Origin: Populus alba
Taxonomy: Eukaryota > Streptophyta > Magnoliopsida > Malpighiales > Salicaceae
Assembly (NCBI RefSeq): GCF_005239225.2
Contig: NC_133300.1
Coordinates: 20,015,584 to 20,079,583 of the forward strand
DNA length: 64,000 bases
Direction: 5' to 3'
The translations under genes and the position numbers were made by a program. Under the pieces are notes generated by a model. It was not told where the DNA came from, did not search any database, and worked only from the letters and a program-made list of their open reading frames with translations. Positions 51,970 to 62,755 of this stretch are shown here, in pieces; position 1 is the first letter of the stretch, and each line of letters starts with the position of its first letter.

Positions 51970-52987
51970 ATGTGTAAATCCCAAGAAAAAATAAATAAAA
52001 GTGAAGAAATTCATGCATATGGTTAAATAAAAAACAGGAATTAAGAAATTTTTGAATATGAATTTCCGAGTGAAATAATTCGAGATATTATAATGAACTC
52101 GGTACTATTAAGGGTTGGATTTAATTGAAGAGAAAAAAAATACACTTAAAGGAAAAGGGGGGGATAAATGCAAATAAGGGAAAATATAGAGTATAAATAC
52201 TCTATCCTCACCAAAACAAAATCTATAGGAACCATAAGGAGAGAAGATAGGGAGTTTTATACCCATTCTTGAGAAATCAAGAGAGAAACACTAACATTTC
52301 AAGAACCCATCCAAGATTTAGAGCTTATAGATGGGATAAACACTTGAGAGCAAAGGATTACCAAGAAATTGAACAAGAAGAAAAGAAAAGAGGGAGTTGA
52401 AAATCTTCAATTGGTTAAAGATCAAGATCTTAATTTGTATCGAGTAAGGTATTCTAAACATGATCTTAAAAAAAATCATTTTTAAATTCGATAAAGAATT
52501 GATGCCTTAATATTGAATCACAGGTTAGGGTTCTTAGACATAAATTGGGGGAAAAGTACTTATTGTTGAGATTAAGTTAATTTATGTGTGTGGTATGTAG
52601 TTTATGGAAGTATTGTGTGAAGGGGAGGGGGAGACAACTCTAGACAGACTTGTCTCCTGACTTTCAGTGAGATTTTGGATAGGAGGATGAAGGAATTAGG
52701 AGTGGATTCCTCATAGAAATTATAGATTTGAATATTAGCTAACCAAGGAATTGGTCTTACTTAATTTGGAGATGTAGAACTCCAGTTATGGGTTACCAAC
52801 CGAAACTGAGTCATGACTGATCATGTAAGGCAGTAGGACTGATTAGTTGTTTAGCAATTTTGATTATCTTAGAGGCAGAACTAGGTTCTTCTTCCTTCAA
52901 AGAACTGGTAGCCTCATGTCTTAGATTTCTAACGAGATCAATCTCACTTAAAATGAAGTTTTAGAACTTTAGATATAGTTAAAAATC

Positions 52988-53135
52988 TTATGAGTGTTCA
53001 GACGGTAATAGTTCAAAGTCAGACAGTAACAGTTGGAAATTGGACAGTAACAGTTCAAAGTCAGACAGTAACGTTTGGAAATTGGACAGTAACAGTTCAA
53101 AATGAGACAGTAATAGTTGGAAATTAAACAGTAAC
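52988..53135. repeat. About 25-bp alternating tandem repeat
   Basis: The motif 'acagtaacagtt' preceded in turn by 'caaagtcag' and 'ggaaattgg' repeats about six times. The minus strand stays open, giving a Tyr/Cys-rich 104-codon frame, which I regard as a by-product of the repeat. Confidence 0.85.
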
Positions 53136-53522
53136 AGTAGACTTTCACGTGAATACTATAAATAAGAATATAAAAGAATTGAGTCATACAAACGCTTACA
53201 CATTGAGATACTAACTCTGAAAATATACATGATATATGTTTGTATGTTATTATGAGGAAATGAACATGCATAGAAAGTAACATATGAGTAATTGATGAAT
53301 ATGAATTCTCTATAATATCGGCTTGAAGGAATCATAACCAAAAAACTTCCTTGTGATTCAGGAGGAGCGACCAGGATTGGATCTTTTGTTAGGGGAGGTT
53401 GCGAGACAGGTAAAGAAGGTGCGTGATTTTCCTCCTATTTGCACTTATATAATTTAAAATTCTTCTGGTGAATGCAATTACAATATATGTTGTGTTCAAT
53501 GTAAATAAAATCTAGCATAAAT

Positions 53523-53792
53523 ACAAGATTAGTTTCGGCTAATGGCATCCACGATAGGATTGTCGGGATATGAATTACAAGATTAACTTCGACTAATGGC
53601 ATCCGTGATAGGATTGTCGGGAGATGATTTACAAGATTAGCTTCGGCTAATGGCATCCATGATAGGATTGTCGGGATATGAATTACAAGATTAGCTTCGG
53701 CTAATGGCATCCGTGATAGGATTGTCGGGACATGAACTACAAGATTTGTTTCGACTAATGGCATCCGTAATAGGATCGCTGGGAAACGGATT
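53523..53792. repeat. 54-bp minisatellite, five full units
   Basis: Units start with 'acaagatta' at 53523, 53577, 53631, 53685 and 53739, with a partial sixth at 53793. The core is 'ggctaatggcatcc' and 'ataggattgtcggga'. Because 54 is a multiple of 3, the minus strand is open across all units as an 18-residue repeat (53435-53848). Confidence 0.95.
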
Positions 53793-54139
53793 ACAAGATT
53801 AGACCTTGCAAGGTCACCTAGTTCATGCAAGTAAATAAGATTATTCAATTAAGAATATACAAATGAGTGTTAATTGGGTTTAAAAGATTTACAAGCAAAA
53901 TATAAGCTCTCTATTAGAATTCTTATGGTTCGATAGAAAGTTAATACTTTATTTGTATTTATTACATAAGCATACATATATTCTTTATCAACATAATGGT
54001 ATATTTATTTATATAACAGGTCCATCAAACATCCAGGAAGATCATTAGTTTAGGACTCTACTTTGTGAAGCTTATGTAAATATTTAACTTAAACAAAAAG
54101 GGAATTAACGCGTTTATGTAGTATACTTTTGTGTAAACC

Positions 54140-55297
54140 TTGATGTATTTATAAAAGTTCAGCTTAGCATTTAGTATTTTAGTTATCTTGTAACTAACCC
54201 TTTTGAAATATTTAGAAACACTTATTATGTTGTAAATACTTTCTTTCATGTTAGTATTCCTTTTCTCTTAAATTTTATGATATGATGTTTGGACTATGTT
54301 CATATTGATCTTACTCGTAGGATATATATATTGTGTGGAATTATAAGGTTTGATATAAGGTTCGGAATTATGGGACCTTGTGATGATGGGTTGATTGAGT
54401 AAATTGATAGTAGTCGATAACTTGGAATGTCCTAAATGCAAAAGAAACTCTGCTGAATTTTTGGGAAAAAAAAAATACACCCTCAAATAAAGAGGATATG
54501 TTGTGATCTTTTAACATTGATTGAGTCGTACAGTTGGATTGTTACATAATGTGTTAGGCATAAATAATCATGGTTGATCTTATGAAAACTTGAATAGAAG
54601 TTGATAATAGAAGATGAAACGGTTTTAGTAGTTGAATGAGAAAGAGTTCCAATGGAAACCAAAAGGGATAAATGAATAACGTATAAATACATGTTTGTCT
54701 TTTTTAATTGTTGGATATTTGTGTTGCTATACTTATTGTGATATTCATGTTTTAATAATATGTATTTTATTTCGGGACCATCGCATGCACTACAAGAGTA
54801 GATCCTAGCATATGTTCACTTTTTATAATCTAGTTATAGGGAGTTTATCCTTATATTTTGTAACATTACAACTTTTATAAAACATAATTTTGTAAAATTG
54901 ATGTTTAAACTTGAATAGATAATCTTAACTCTGAAATTCATATAAGTATGTTCATGTATGCATGTTTATCTTATTTATTCCTCTAAAAAAATATTTGTTG
55001 TTCAATGTATGTTATAAATATTATGGTTGTGATGACGATGATGTTTGTGAGATTGAGACCCAAGACAATTAAGTAGTGATTGAGTTATGAGATGCAAAAC
55101 ATTAGAAGTGTAAACAGATTACATGTCGATGACTTAGGACCTCTCGGTATAGGAGGAGGCACAAAAAAAAATAGAGAAAAGAAAACAAAGAACAAAGGGG
55201 AAGAACTGACACAGACTAAAGCCCAGAAAGATCAGCCAGCACGTCTTCGCCATCGCCTTCGTCCCTTAGTTTCCGCTTCCAGGTATGATCTTTTCGT
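54140..55297 (+). repeat. 1.16-kb duplicated segment, copy 1
   Basis: Nearly identical to 62841-64000, where the window ends. By eye I see only a few differences: one g/a change near 54283 and length changes in 'atatat', 'tttt' and poly-A runs. The segment carries the 'gataacttgg' end region of LTR-like unit 2 and a possible leader exon near 55190-55281. Confidence 0.95.
55190..55281 (+). other. Possible leader exon
   Basis: A GC-richer stretch ('aaagcccagaaagatcagcc', 'cgtcttcgccatcgcc') ends at a good splice donor, CAG|GTATGA at 55281/55282. It looks like the first exon of a plant gene on the plus strand, but no gene follows before a hAT MITE. The copy at 63895-63986 may have its gene beyond the window. 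Confidence 0.4.
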
Positions 55298-55839
55298 CCC
55301 TGCATGTAACTTCCTTTGCATTTTTACTTTTCAAGTGAATTAACAGTAGCAAGCGTGCACTCACGCGTGTATCCTAAAGCCGATAGGTCATTGGTCCAAG
55401 CCAGTGATTAGGCCCGGCCAATTGGATCCAGTCTAGCCACATGAGCTAAACCCGGCAAAATATATTATAATTCACGTTGTCAATATTATTATTTTTTAAA
55501 AAATAAGAAATATTCATCTTAAAAATATTATTATTATTATTGTTAAATATTATTATTTCTAAAGGTGATTCAGTTGCTTTTATAGTGGAGGAATTTTTTT
55601 TTTTACTATGATTAACATTTACATAAATGTATTGATTTTTTTTTCAATGCACCAATTCAATTGAAAAATATGCAGAAAAAAAATTTAAAATACCCTTCAC
55701 CGTAGAATAAAAAATAAAAATATTTTTTAAAATTTTTTAAAATAAAAATTACTTTAAAAATCAATCGTTACCACACTCCTAATTAAACACTCTCTAAATA
55801 GGCTCTCATGTAATGTTAAGGACACATAAAGGGATAATT

Positions 55840-56265
55840 AAGCAAATTAGGGGTGATCATTTTTTGTTCGGTTTTTATAAAAAAAAAATAACCAAACCGG
55901 TTTTTTTTAAAAAAAACCAAAACCGGTTCAAACCAACCAGTTTTGGTTTTGTTAATTTAGAACAAAAACTGGTTTTTTTGGTTTGACTCAGTTTTTTCGG
56001 TTTGAATCGTTTTTCTGTTTGACTCGGTTTTTTTTCGGATTTGACTTGATTTTTCCAGTTTTGCTCAATTTTTTCTGGTTTTTTTCGGTTTGGGTTCTGT
56101 TTTTTCAGTTTCAGGCTTATAAAACCAAAACTAAACCAGTAAGTTTTAAAAAAATTATAATCGATTCAATTTTTTTTCACGGTTTAGTTTTTTTGGTTAT
56201 TTGTTTTTCTGGTTTTCTTGATTTAATAGATTTTTTTGTTTTTTTTGTTCACCTCTAAAGCAAAT
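55840..56265. mobile_element. Complete hAT-type MITE with 8-bp target duplication
   Basis: The element is 55848-56257 (410 bp). Ends are TAGGGGTGATCA and, on the minus strand, TAGAGGTGAACA. It is flanked by exact 8-bp direct repeats AAGCAAAT at 55840-55847 and 56258-56265. TIRs of about 12 bp starting TAG with 8-bp duplications are the hallmark of the hAT superfamily. Inside is low-complexity 'accggttt/aaaccggt' sequence and no transposase. The paralogous site in copy B (near 57804) is empty. Confidence 0.9.
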
Positions 56266-56860
56266 CATTGACATACAAGGACATAATTAACTTTGTGAAA
56301 AAGAGATTCAATTAAACATTATAGAAACTTGGTTTTTAATTTGTTGATTTTTTAAAAAAATAAATTGATCAAAACTCGAAAAAAACAAATCGAACCTTAT
56401 ATGGGACCCACTAGAAAAAACAAGAAAAAAAAACTAATTTTTATAATTAAATTTTATGCATAATTGATTTATACCCGACCTCAATCACAATCATAACCAA
56501 ACCACTAAAACAAACACAATAAATAAGGTTACATAATAAAGAGGATGTCCAATAGACTGAGCCCAGCCCATATGATAAAACACCACATTGTCTCAAGAAA
56601 GAAGGTGTCCATCTTGCAATTATCCATGCCTCCCAGTACTGTTTGAGGCCTTAGGGAATCCAAACTCGAAAATATAAAAAAAATGGTTTAGTAGTTCAAA
56701 ATGTTTACCCTTGCTACATGTCTTGCTGAGTTAGGCCATTTGGGATGCGAAGTGGGTCAGAGGTGACGAACTAGCTGGTGGCCTGAGCAGTGGCTGGTGT
56801 CTCCATGGGGTTGTTTTGGGAGCAATATTGTTCATAGAACAGTTAGAATATTGATAGTAT

Positions 56861-57000
56861 GACAGATTAATAAGAAGAAAAGGAGAATGATTGGATTTTA
56901 TTAAAAAAATATTGAAAATTTATCTTAATTGACAGATTAATAAGAAGAAAAGGAGAATGATTGGATTTTATTAAAAAAATATTGAAAATTTATCTTAATT
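56861..57000. repeat. 70-bp exact tandem duplication
   Basis: 56861-56930 and 56931-57000 are identical as far as I can read. Copy B has the unit only once (58697-58766), so this arose after the larger duplication. Confidence 0.95.
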
Positions 57001-57241
57001 TTAAAACTTCAACTACTGTATAAGGCTTAAAAACTAATTTTATATTAAGTCATAACCAAGTTTGAAACCTACACAGCACCATAGGAAAAAAGAAAACTCT
57101 AATAACCATCTCTATGCAGAAATTTAAACCTGTTGATGAGACCCAACTCTTTTGAACTTACTACTGCACCCCCCCAAGTGATTTTATATAATAGAATGTA
57201 CTTAAATAAAGAAATGAGAGCTTTTAGTGCTGCATTACCAT

Positions 57242-57544
57242 CTCAGTCAGGGCTTGAACACAAGACCTAACATATGTGAAGGAATATAAATGAAATGGGA
57301 AATGATTCATTCCATGAAAACACTCGAAGTCGCGAATCTTAAGAGAGAGAAAAAAAACATATAAAGCACACTAGAAATTTAATCATTTTTTTTTATCAGA
57401 AATTAAAAGTAGAAGAAAAAACCTACTAGATTCTCTTCTATACGCCATCCTTTATTGTGATTGACAAACCATAATTTATGATTAAAAAAACTTTAATCCA
57501 ACTATAGAAATATGATAGTAGAATTGAAACTGCTGATGTTTGGA
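57242..57544. other. Spacer between duplication copies; no gene seen
   Basis: Single-copy within the window. AT-rich with no supported frame. Confidence 0.5.
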
Positions 57545-59005
57545 TTAAAATGGTGTTTTGGAATGAATTTTAACCTTGTTTTTTTTTGTTAAAATTTTAA
57601 TTTTTTTCTTCAAAGTAATTTTTTAATGTTTTAAAATCGTTTTGATGTGGTGATGTCAAAAATAATTTTTTAAAAAATAAAAAAAATATTTTGATATATT
57701 TTCAAACAAAATACACTTTGAAAAATAACTATTACTATACCCCTAAATACTCCCTGAATAAACTCTCATTTAATGTTAAGGACAAATAAAGGGATAATTA
57801 AGCATATCAATAACTAGGACATAATTAACTTTTTGAAAACGAGATTCAATTAAAAGTTCTGTAAAAAATATAAGGACTAACAGAGTTATAAGCATAAGAA
57901 AGAATAGTCATATAAGAACAAATTCAATAAAAAACATAAGAAAGAATAGTCATATAAGAACAAATTCAATAAAAACGCGATGATCTCTCCTAAGTTGTTG
58001 AAAAGCTTATTTCTTTACATTTACCAAACTAATATAAAAGCAATATTAAAACTCCTCTTTAAAACCATATAAATTATAGTTGTAAAATCGAAATTATAGT
58101 TGTATGGAACTCAAAAAAAAACTAGAAAAAACAAGAAAATTTAGTTTTTATAGTTAAGTTTGATGTATAATTAAATTGTACCCAACTTCAATCACAACCA
58201 TAACCACAACCATTTAAACAAACACCATAAAATAAGATTACATAATAAAGAGAATATCCAATAGGCTGAGCGCAGCCCATACAATAAAATACCACATTGT
58301 CTCACAAAGAAGGTCTCAATCACAATCATAACCAAACCACTAAAACAAACACAATAAATAAGGTTACATAATAAAGAGGATGTCCAATAGACTGAGCCCA
58401 GCCCATATGATAAAACACCACATTGTCTCAAGAAAGAAGGTGTCCATCTTGCAATTATTCATGCCTCTCAGTACAGGAGGCCTTAGGGAATCCAAACTCG
58501 AAAATATAAAATAAGGGTTTAGAAGTTCAAAATGTTTACCCCTGTTACACATGTCTTGCCGAGTTAGGCCATTTGGGATGCGATCTAGTGGTCAGAGGTG
58601 ACGAACTAGCTGGTGGCCTGAGCAGTGGCAGGTGTCTCCATGGGGTTGTTCTGTGAACATTATTGTTCATAGAACAGTTAGAATATTGATAGTATGACAG
58701 ATTAATAAGAAGAAAAGGAGAATACTAGGATTTTATTAAAAAAATATTGAAAATTTATCTTAATTTTAAAACTTTAACTACTGTGTAAGGCTTAAAAACT
58801 AATTTTATATTGAGTCATAACCAAGTTTGAAACCTACACAACACCATAGTAAAAAAGAAAACTATAATAAGCATCTCTATGCAGAAATTTAAACCTGTTG
58901 ATGAGACCCAGCTCTTTTGAACTTTCTACTGCATCCCCTCAAATGATTTTATATGATAGAATGTACTTAAATAAAGAAATGAGAGCTTTTAGTGCTGCAT
59001 TACCA
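57545..59005. repeat. Tandem segmental duplication, copy B
   Basis: Collinear with copy A. It includes a reverse GTGTTTGG-type MITE (57545-57765), the empty hAT site near 57804, an extra partial unit at 58105-58315 (a third copy of the 'cccaacttcaatcacaaccataaccac...gcccat' block), and the 3' flank and last two codons of the coiled-coil gene. Confidence 0.88.
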
Positions 59006-60643
59006 TATCTCCGGCGTTCCCAAGCACATTTCCACTTCTGCGCCCCACGGGGCGCACACCTCATGTTCCTCTTTTAAGGCATTAAACTTTCTGTCGCGCT
59101 CCAGCAATTCCTGTGCATGTTTCGCTTTCAAGGCATTAAACTTTCTGTCGCGCTCCAGCAATTCCTGTGCATGTTTCGCTTTCAAGGCATGAATCTCCTG
59201 TGCATGTTCCTCTTTTAAGGCACTCATCTTTTCCCCACCTGAGGCAACCAACTGCAGCCAAAAGTGTGTTGACGAAGTTAATGGATATTATATGAGACAA
59301 GATGTAATTAGCCTTCTTTTGAGGAGTGTGTACTAATCATCTACATCTGCTTTCAAAGAGATCATGTACGCAAGTTTTCGAGTTAAAGTTTATATTTGTA
59401 AGCATGAGAGTCATAAAGTTTTCTCATCAATAAGGTATACTGATATAATTTACTATGAAAAGGTTCCCAGATTTAAACCAAATTAATGGAATCGTAACAG
59501 CATTTCACGGTGCGGCACAAGAGACATATATATATATATATATACTCGTCCTAAGTTTTGTGAAAGATCAGTTTATAGTGTATGAAGAGAGAATCCCACC
59601 TTCTGTAGTTCAAGTATAGAATCAGTGTGACTCTTTTGCCCGATCAGCACTTCGATATATTTTTCTCTAGTTTCCTTCAGGTCCATTGTCACCTGAGATG
59701 CTTGTCCTTCAAGTTGGAAATAGCCTTTCTCAAGATTTTTCATCCTTGCCTTGGATTTTTTCTTCTTTTCCTGCAAATTAGATAGGAAAAGAAATGAATA
59801 TGAGTTATGTATGAGGGAAATAGAAATAAAGAAAATCACCACAATGGAGTGCTAGAGAGGGGTAATATTTGGCTGGCTACTTACTATCATTTTCGCAAGG
59901 CGATCTTTGTTGATATCCTGTGTGCTTTTCCTACGCTGAGGACCTGCAGAGCCTGCGTGTATGAACATGTACGCATGAGCTGCTTTGGGGGCAGGCACGC
60001 ATGAATACTAGTATACTACTACAGTTGACTTTTTTCCTTCCTTTTCAATTGTATTCCTGATTAAATCACCAACTAAGGTTATCTGTATAAATTGTTTTCC
60101 TATAAAAATGGTCCACTAACCTTGTTTTTAGTTTTAGTATCTGTTTTATTAAAAAAAATCAAACGGGCTTCCTGATCCCTTTTTCATCCGGACTTCGATC
60201 GATGTGTTATCTAATTGAATCAAGTGGATTAGGCAATTAATCAAGGACTTTGTTAGCTAGGGTTTGAAGATCCAGTCAAAAGGCAACAAATGGGTTTCGC
60301 ATGAAACGCAGGCATAATAAAAGAACTTAGCTCGAGCTGAAACAGTGAGAGAAATCAAAGATTATTCAACAGATCGGATGCTTAAGACATTTCCTTATCA
60401 TATATCCATCCATCTAACTAGATCTAACCATCCATCTATGTATTTAGCCAAAAAAAACATGAGAACATATATCATTCAATTCCAAGAGATTTTAAATAGG
60501 TGGTCTCAAAATCATGAAAGATTAAATGGTTTTTAAAATGAAAACTACTAAATATAACCACAATTATTTGACTTACCGGCGACAATTGGATCTTGAACAT
60601 CCTGAACCGAACTGGAATTCCCCCTCACCAAATTCCTTGTCAT
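59000..60643 (-). CDS. Unrecognised coiled-coil protein, 4 exons, 182 aa
   Basis: Exons: 60643-60577, 59943-59885, 59770-59600, 59251-59000. Junctions are GT-AG and phases agree (1, 0, 0); 549 nt in total. The start MTRNLVRGNSSSVQ lies 11 nt after a good splice acceptor at 60655-60656, so a leader intron is likely. Residues ~43-99 (exon 3) and 100-165 (exon 4) are rich in Lys, Glu, Leu and Ala with heptad spacing and no membrane segment or signal peptide. Exon 4 repeats an 18-residue unit, ALKAKHAQELLERDRKFN, twice exactly, followed by a shorter third variant. The last 18 residues are different (CAPWGAEVE, ending in Trp). I know no family for it. It may be a scaffold or filament-like protein by composition only. 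Confidence 0.65.
59081..59188 (-). repeat. 54-bp exact tandem repeat within the coiled-coil coding sequence
   Basis: 59081-59134 and 59135-59188 are identical, each 18 codons, adding a heptad-compatible length. Exact identity including third bases shows a very recent duplication. Confidence 0.95.
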
Positions 60644-61118
60644 CTTCGAACCTCCTGAAGACATACAATTTCAGTGTTTTTTTTTCTTTTTTTGGAGAGG
60701 GAGGGAGAGGCTACAGCTGATAAATAATCCCTTTTGGGCAAGGCCATGAAACAGCTAATCAAGGGATCAATCGACATCTAAAGTAAATCGTTCAATATCG
60801 AAAGATTCAACAAATTAGCGCTTTATGAAGTAGCTGTACTCTTACCAAGGTTGTAAAAAGGTTTTTTTGACACGACATGTAACATTTAATTTAAACTCGA
60901 ATTATAAAATTATAAAATTAAAATTAAAAATTATAAAATCAAAAGTAAAATATTTTAACTAAAATCATAAGTAAAATATTTTAAACAATACAAATATCCA
61001 AACATATTAAAATACATAATTCAAATAAAAGTAAAATAAACAATACAAATATCCAAACATCTTAAAATACATAATTCAAATAAAATTATAATAGTTTATA
61101 CATAATCCAATGGAGGCC

Positions 61119-61502
61119 ATGTTTTGCCCACTTGCAAAGCTAAATTGTATTCCAAATAACATTACCTATACAACAATGATCGATGGATACTGCAAGTTGG
61201 GAGACATGGATGGTGCAGAATCTCTGTTGCGAGAAATGGAGAGGAAATAGGTTGTTCCAAATGTCATCACATATTCTTCTATAATAAATGGCTATACAAA
61301 GAAAGGAATGCTTGATGTAGCTGTTCGTATTATGAAAAAGATGATGGACCAAAATATCATGCCAAATGCTTATATATATGCAACATTAATAGATGGCCAT
61401 TTTAAGGTTGGTAAACAAGATGTTGCTGTTGATCTCCATTTTAAGGCATTCCAAACAGGTGCATCAATTGCCCTAAAGTTTGCAGTTTTTGGATTTACAT
61501 AA
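61119..61502 (+). pseudogene. PPR protein fragment
   Basis: PPR proteins bind organellar RNA through 35-residue helical repeats. Here about three repeats are readable in one frame: 'ITYTTMIDGYCKLGDMDGA', 'VVPNVITYSSIINGYTKKGM' and 'IMPNAYIYATLIDGHFKVGK'. An in-frame TAG at 61248-61250 breaks it. There is no targeting peptide and no further repeats on either side, so it is a piece of a P-class PPR gene of perhaps over 400 residues. It is antisense to, and probably inside, the leader intron of the coiled-coil gene. Confidence 0.85.
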
Positions 61503-61523
61503 TACCTGCAATCCTGAAAATTG

Positions 61524-61601
61524 GAATGCTTCGTTGCTTCCTTGCTTCGCTGGATCGTTGTCTATGCAGATTGCAGAATTACAGAATCTGCAACACCAAA
61601 G
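61524..61601 (-). other. Possible second leader exon of the coiled-coil gene
   Basis: On the minus strand 'ggtgttgcag' gives a good acceptor, and the exon-like GC-richer stretch ends with 'ggattgcag|gtatta', a donor-like site near 61510. Position between the leader at 62.2 kb and the coding start at 60643 fits one gene. Inference only. Confidence 0.3.
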
Positions 61602-62198
61602 CAAGCAAGATCAAACAGAGCATAGGTGAACATTAAAAGAAATATGGCTTTGCTTGTAATTAAAATCGCCAGTCAAAGTGCCAAGCTCCATTTCCTTCCC
61701 TTTGAATGGGATTTTCTTATCAAATCTTTTTTTCTTTTTAATGGATTCCAACGTCATTAGCTGCTTCTTTGAAGTGAAAAAATGACTAGGGGAAAAATGC
61801 AGAAATCTACCATTTACTTCAGCTCATTTGAACTTATGGTGATTGTGATTTCCTCCGTTAGCTTTTGTCCCTTTTCCATCAGTAAAGTTGCCTATACAAG
61901 TCCTCAAACAGTTTAATTTGCTGTAATTGATTACCAATCCTTTAATGTCTGAAAATTGGTTTAATTATGTTATTTTAGCCTAGAAAATAGAATTGGCTGG
62001 TGGTAAATAGCCTGGCAGTGCAGGTACAAGTTAGCATAAATGCTTATCCAAAGCTCAGTAAACCACTGTTAGAATACCCAGAAGTTAAACAGTGAATTTC
62101 ACAGCATACCCATATCATTTTTTTTTTTTATCTCTAATCACCACTATTAGAAAGAAAAAAAACAAAGCTTGGGATTGGGAATCAATTCTTACCTTCGT

Positions 62199-62420
62199 CT
62201 CGCCAAGAACGCTCCGGATCGGGGGGGATGATTTCTTGATTTGCTGGGGAAAGGGGAAAGGGAAAAGGGGAAGGGAGTCAGGGAGACTGGGAGCAGGGAG
62301 AGTGTGAGACAGAGAGGGGATGATTTCTTGATTTCTTGAAGTCACTGGTAAGGTGAGGGTGGTCGCCTGGTCGGGTGGGAATTGGGAAAGAAAAGAGATT
62401 GTGAATTTGTGAGAAGGGAT
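62199..62420 (-). promoter_or_regulatory. Probable first leader exon and promoter edge, minus strand
   Basis: A CT-rich minus-strand stretch ('cttctcacaaattcacaatc', 'gaccaggcgaccaccctcac', 'cccctctctgtctcacac') ends with GACGAAG|GTAAGAAT, a strong splice donor (plus-strand 62193-62198). This is the look of a plant leader exon. The next coding region on this strand is the coiled-coil gene. Confidence 0.45.
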
Positions 62421-62603
62421 AAAGTCAAAATTTTTGCATTTCTAATTTTGCATTCGGTCGGTGACATTTTGGTCAAGAGCTCATTTGGCTACGAGGTAAA
62501 GGTTGCGTTTCACAAACGTATTGTCTCAGTGTTTGGTTAAATAAAAAAAGTTATTTACTATATATGGGTCTCTCAATTTATTGTGTTCTACCCGCAAGAA
62601 AAT

Positions 62604-62683
62604 AAAAAGCAGCAAATTGCTGCTTTTTGCATGGTAGCTACTGTTCAGTGAACAGTGGAGCATGCCTCCACTGTTCGCTGAAC
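62604..62683. repeat. Two adjacent palindromes
   Basis: 62604-62628: a perfect 12-bp inverted repeat (AAAAAGCAGCAA) around one base. 62643-62683: an 18-bp inverted repeat (GTTCAGTGAACAGTGGAG against its complement, one mismatch) around 5 bases. The arms contain 'ccactgttc' motifs. They probably belong to a MITE spanning about 62490-62700; ends not defined. Confidence 0.85.
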
Positions 62684-62755
62684 ATGGTTTTTTTTTTTTT
62701 AAACCAATCTGGTTAATTGATTTCACTCGTACAATTCATGTGAACAACAATTTTT

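Larger units (their letters stand above)
51970..54139 (+). mobile_element. LTR-like unit 2 (plus orientation)
   Basis: Opens TGTAAATCCCAAGAAA and follows unit 1: 'gtataaatactc' (52191), 'aacccatccaaga' (52303), 'gggttaccaaccgaaac' (52791), a 'ggagg.gcgaccagga' block (53361), then a tandem array. At 52988-53135 it has an extra run of alternating 'cagacagtaacag' and 'ttggaaattggacagtaac' units of about 25 bp. Confidence 0.55.
55570..57241. repeat. Tandem segmental duplication, copy A
   Basis: Collinear with copy B (57545-59005). Shared landmarks: 'taatgttaaggaca.ataaagggataattaag' (55811/57771), 'aataaggttacataataaagag' (56522/58357) and 'gcttttagtgctgcattaccat'. Offsets are about 1960 bp before the hAT insertion, 1835 bp after it, and 1765 bp after the 70-bp duplication. 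Copy A ends at 57241 where copy B enters the coiled-coil coding sequence. Confidence 0.88.

Noticed and set aside
54268..54692. Two minus-strand frames that recur at 63001-63395
   Set aside because: They recur only because the 1.16-kb segment is duplicated almost exactly; no protein features.
58992..59192. 66-codon plus-strand repeat-bearing frame
   Set aside because: Antisense of the 54-bp repeat in the coiled-coil exon; the minus strand has the spliced frame.
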